Shown here: in pieces, positions 63,107 through 64,000 of the stretch
Numbering within the stretch: position 1 is the stretch's first letter
Layout of the letters: each line of letters starts with the position of its first letter
Source of the DNA: CAWGHZ01 sp963822575
Lineage (GTDB): Bacteria; Pseudomonadota; Alphaproteobacteria; MPNO01; DASWLB01
Length of the DNA stretch: 64,000 bases
Reading direction: 5' to 3'
Assembly: GCA_963822575.1 (NCBI GenBank)
Contig: CAWGHZ010000006.1
Coordinates: 248,001 to 312,000 of the forward strand
The notes under the pieces: model-generated
Database searches by the model: none
What the model saw: only the letters and a program-made list of their open reading frames with translations
What the model was told of the DNA's origin: nothing
Translations under genes and position numbers: made by a program

Positions 63107-64000
63107 GCCGCCGCCCGGAGCCGCGTGCCACGCCAGGCGTCCAGCGCGGCGAGCACGCGTTCCTGGTCCGGGCCCGTCAGGTGCGTCGAGCAGGGCAGCG
63201 ATACGACCGTGCCGGACAGCGATGCGGCCACCCCGGTGCGGACCGAAGGATAGGCGGCATAGGGCGGCTGGGCGGACAAAGCCTCCCAGAAGGGCCGCGC
63301 TTCGATCTCCGCCGCGTCGAGATGCGCCACCAGCGAGGCCGCGTCGGCGGGGGTGGCAAGCCGCACCGAATAGAGCCAGCAACCGCTTTCGGCCCAGGCG
63401 CAGCGGGGCATCGGGCGCAAATCATGGCGCCCGGCGAGCGCAGCGTCGTATCGCGCGGCAATGGCGCGCTTGGCGGCGAGCAGCGCGTCGAGGCGGTCGA
63501 GCTGGGCGTGGCCCATTGCGGCGTTCAAGTTGGGCAGCCGCAGATTGAACCCGGCCTCGACGTAGCGGTACGCCACGCCATCGCGCGCCTGGGTGGACAG
63601 CGCTCGGGCGTGCGCGGCCCACCCGGCGTTGTCCGTTACGATCACACCGCCGCCACCCGCCGTCACCGTCTTGTTGCCGTTGAAGCTGAAGATCGCGGCG
63701 TCGCCCAAGCCGCCTGCCGGTTGGCCGCGGTAGCGCGCGCCGATGGCGCCCGCCGCGTCCTCGATGACCGCGACACCAGCGGCGCGGCACGCCGCCATGA
63801 TCGTGTCCAGGTCGGCGGGATGGCCCAGAACGTGGACGGCGATGGCGGCCTTGGGGCGATGCGTGGCCGCCGCGTCCGCGATCAATGCCGCATCGAGCGA
63901 CCAGCTTTCTTCGTTGACGTCCACAAAGATCGGGACTGCGCCGGCCAGGATCACGGCGTTGGCGGTCGCGGCGAAGGTGTAGTCCGGCACCAGAACCCGG
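63103..64000 (-). CDS. legC: DegT/DnrJ/EryC1/StrS aminotransferase, LegC-like, N-terminus beyond window
   Basis: About 299 C-terminal residues are visible; the start lies beyond the right edge. Motifs are VPDYTFAATANAVILAGAVP, VIEDAAGAIGARYRG, and the Schiff-base lysine in SFNGNKTVTAGGGGVI. The pattern is that of LegC/PseC-type transaminases. With the NeuD-like and NeuB genes, this would be the C4 transaminase of the legionaminate route. The LegB dehydratase is expected beyond the edge but cannot be seen. Confidence 0.8.
   Translation of the reverse strand, partial: RVLVPDYTFAATANAVILAGAVPIFVDVNEESWSLDAALIADAAATHRPKAAIAVHVLGHPADLDTIMAACRAAGVAVIEDAAGAIGARYRGQPAGGLGDAAIFSFNGNKTVTAGGGGVIVTDNAGWAAHARALSTQARDGVAYRYVEAGFNLRLPNLNAAMGHAQLDRLDALLAAKRAIAARYDAALAGRHDLRPMPRCAWAESGCWLYSVRLATPADAASLVAHLDAAEIEARPFWEALSAQPPYAAYPSVRTGVAASLSGTVVSLPCSTHLTGPDQERVLAALDAWRGTRLRAAA

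Noticed and set aside
1..64000. tRNA, rRNA, CRISPR arrays, insertion sequences, phage genes
   Set aside because: None was recognised by reading the sequence; a profile search was not possible.

Overview
The window is GC-rich DNA packed with genes that overlap at ATGA, GTGA or TGATG junctions. The gene set (a trans-aconitate methyltransferase, a SleB-type hydrolase, acetyl-CoA synthetase, a Rieske/CitE/amidohydrolase catabolic group and a NusG-like antiterminator beside a polysaccharide locus) fits an alphaproteobacterium, possibly of the Rhodospirillales type. The taxon is inference: no rRNA, tRNA or other taxonomic marker was seen.

Layout. (1) 1-4828, minus strand: glycosyltransferases and a histidine phosphatase. 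(2) 5072-9498, plus strand: a strongly divergent ABC exporter, a cyclic-nucleotide-binding protein and two methyltransferases. (3) 9522-16114: small-molecule metabolism (ACMSD-like amidohydrolase, Rieske oxygenase, CitE-like lyase, SleB hydrolase, Acs, DUF488 protein, small lipoprotein). (4) 16092-22430: glycan assembly genes (GT39-like membrane transferase, O-antigen ligase/polymerase, two GT4 enzymes), then a winged-helix regulator and a NusG/RfaH-like factor. (5) 22388-64000, minus strand: 39 almost gapless genes for rare surface sugars, running off the right edge.

Region 5 combines several sugar routes. 43812-47563 encodes PseG, PseH, PseC and PseB (pseudaminic acid). 50279-64000 encodes a legionaminic-type set: LegC-like transaminase, NeuD-like acyltransferase, NeuB-family synthase, NeuC-family hydrolysing epimerase, N-acetyl sugar amidotransferase with its own HisH and HisF, a PtmF-like oxidoreductase, a CMP-sugar synthetase and a CBS-nucleotidyltransferase of PtmE type. 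35065-39654 holds a second NeuB-family synthase with an SpsF-GNAT fusion, an ATP-grasp protein and a class III aminotransferase; I cannot match this set to a characterised pathway. 29269-31962 is an oxidoreductase/aminotransferase/acyltransferase trio typical of 2,3-diamino sugars. Around these lie tailoring enzymes (sulfotransferase-like, PhyH-like, radical SAM, two methyltransferases, two deacetylases, two asparagine-synthetase-like proteins, an enolase-superfamily enzyme, a flavoprotein) and an MsbA/PglK-like ABC transporter that may flip the product. The whole block may make an acetamidino- and pseudaminate-bearing surface glycan, perhaps with more than one nonulosonic acid.

Caution: at least 15 single-base frame breaks interrupt otherwise well-conserved genes, mostly as one extra base in a short run (for example GGG, CCC or AA). 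This looks like uncorrected sequencing error rather than decay, so affected genes are annotated as whole genes with the break position given.
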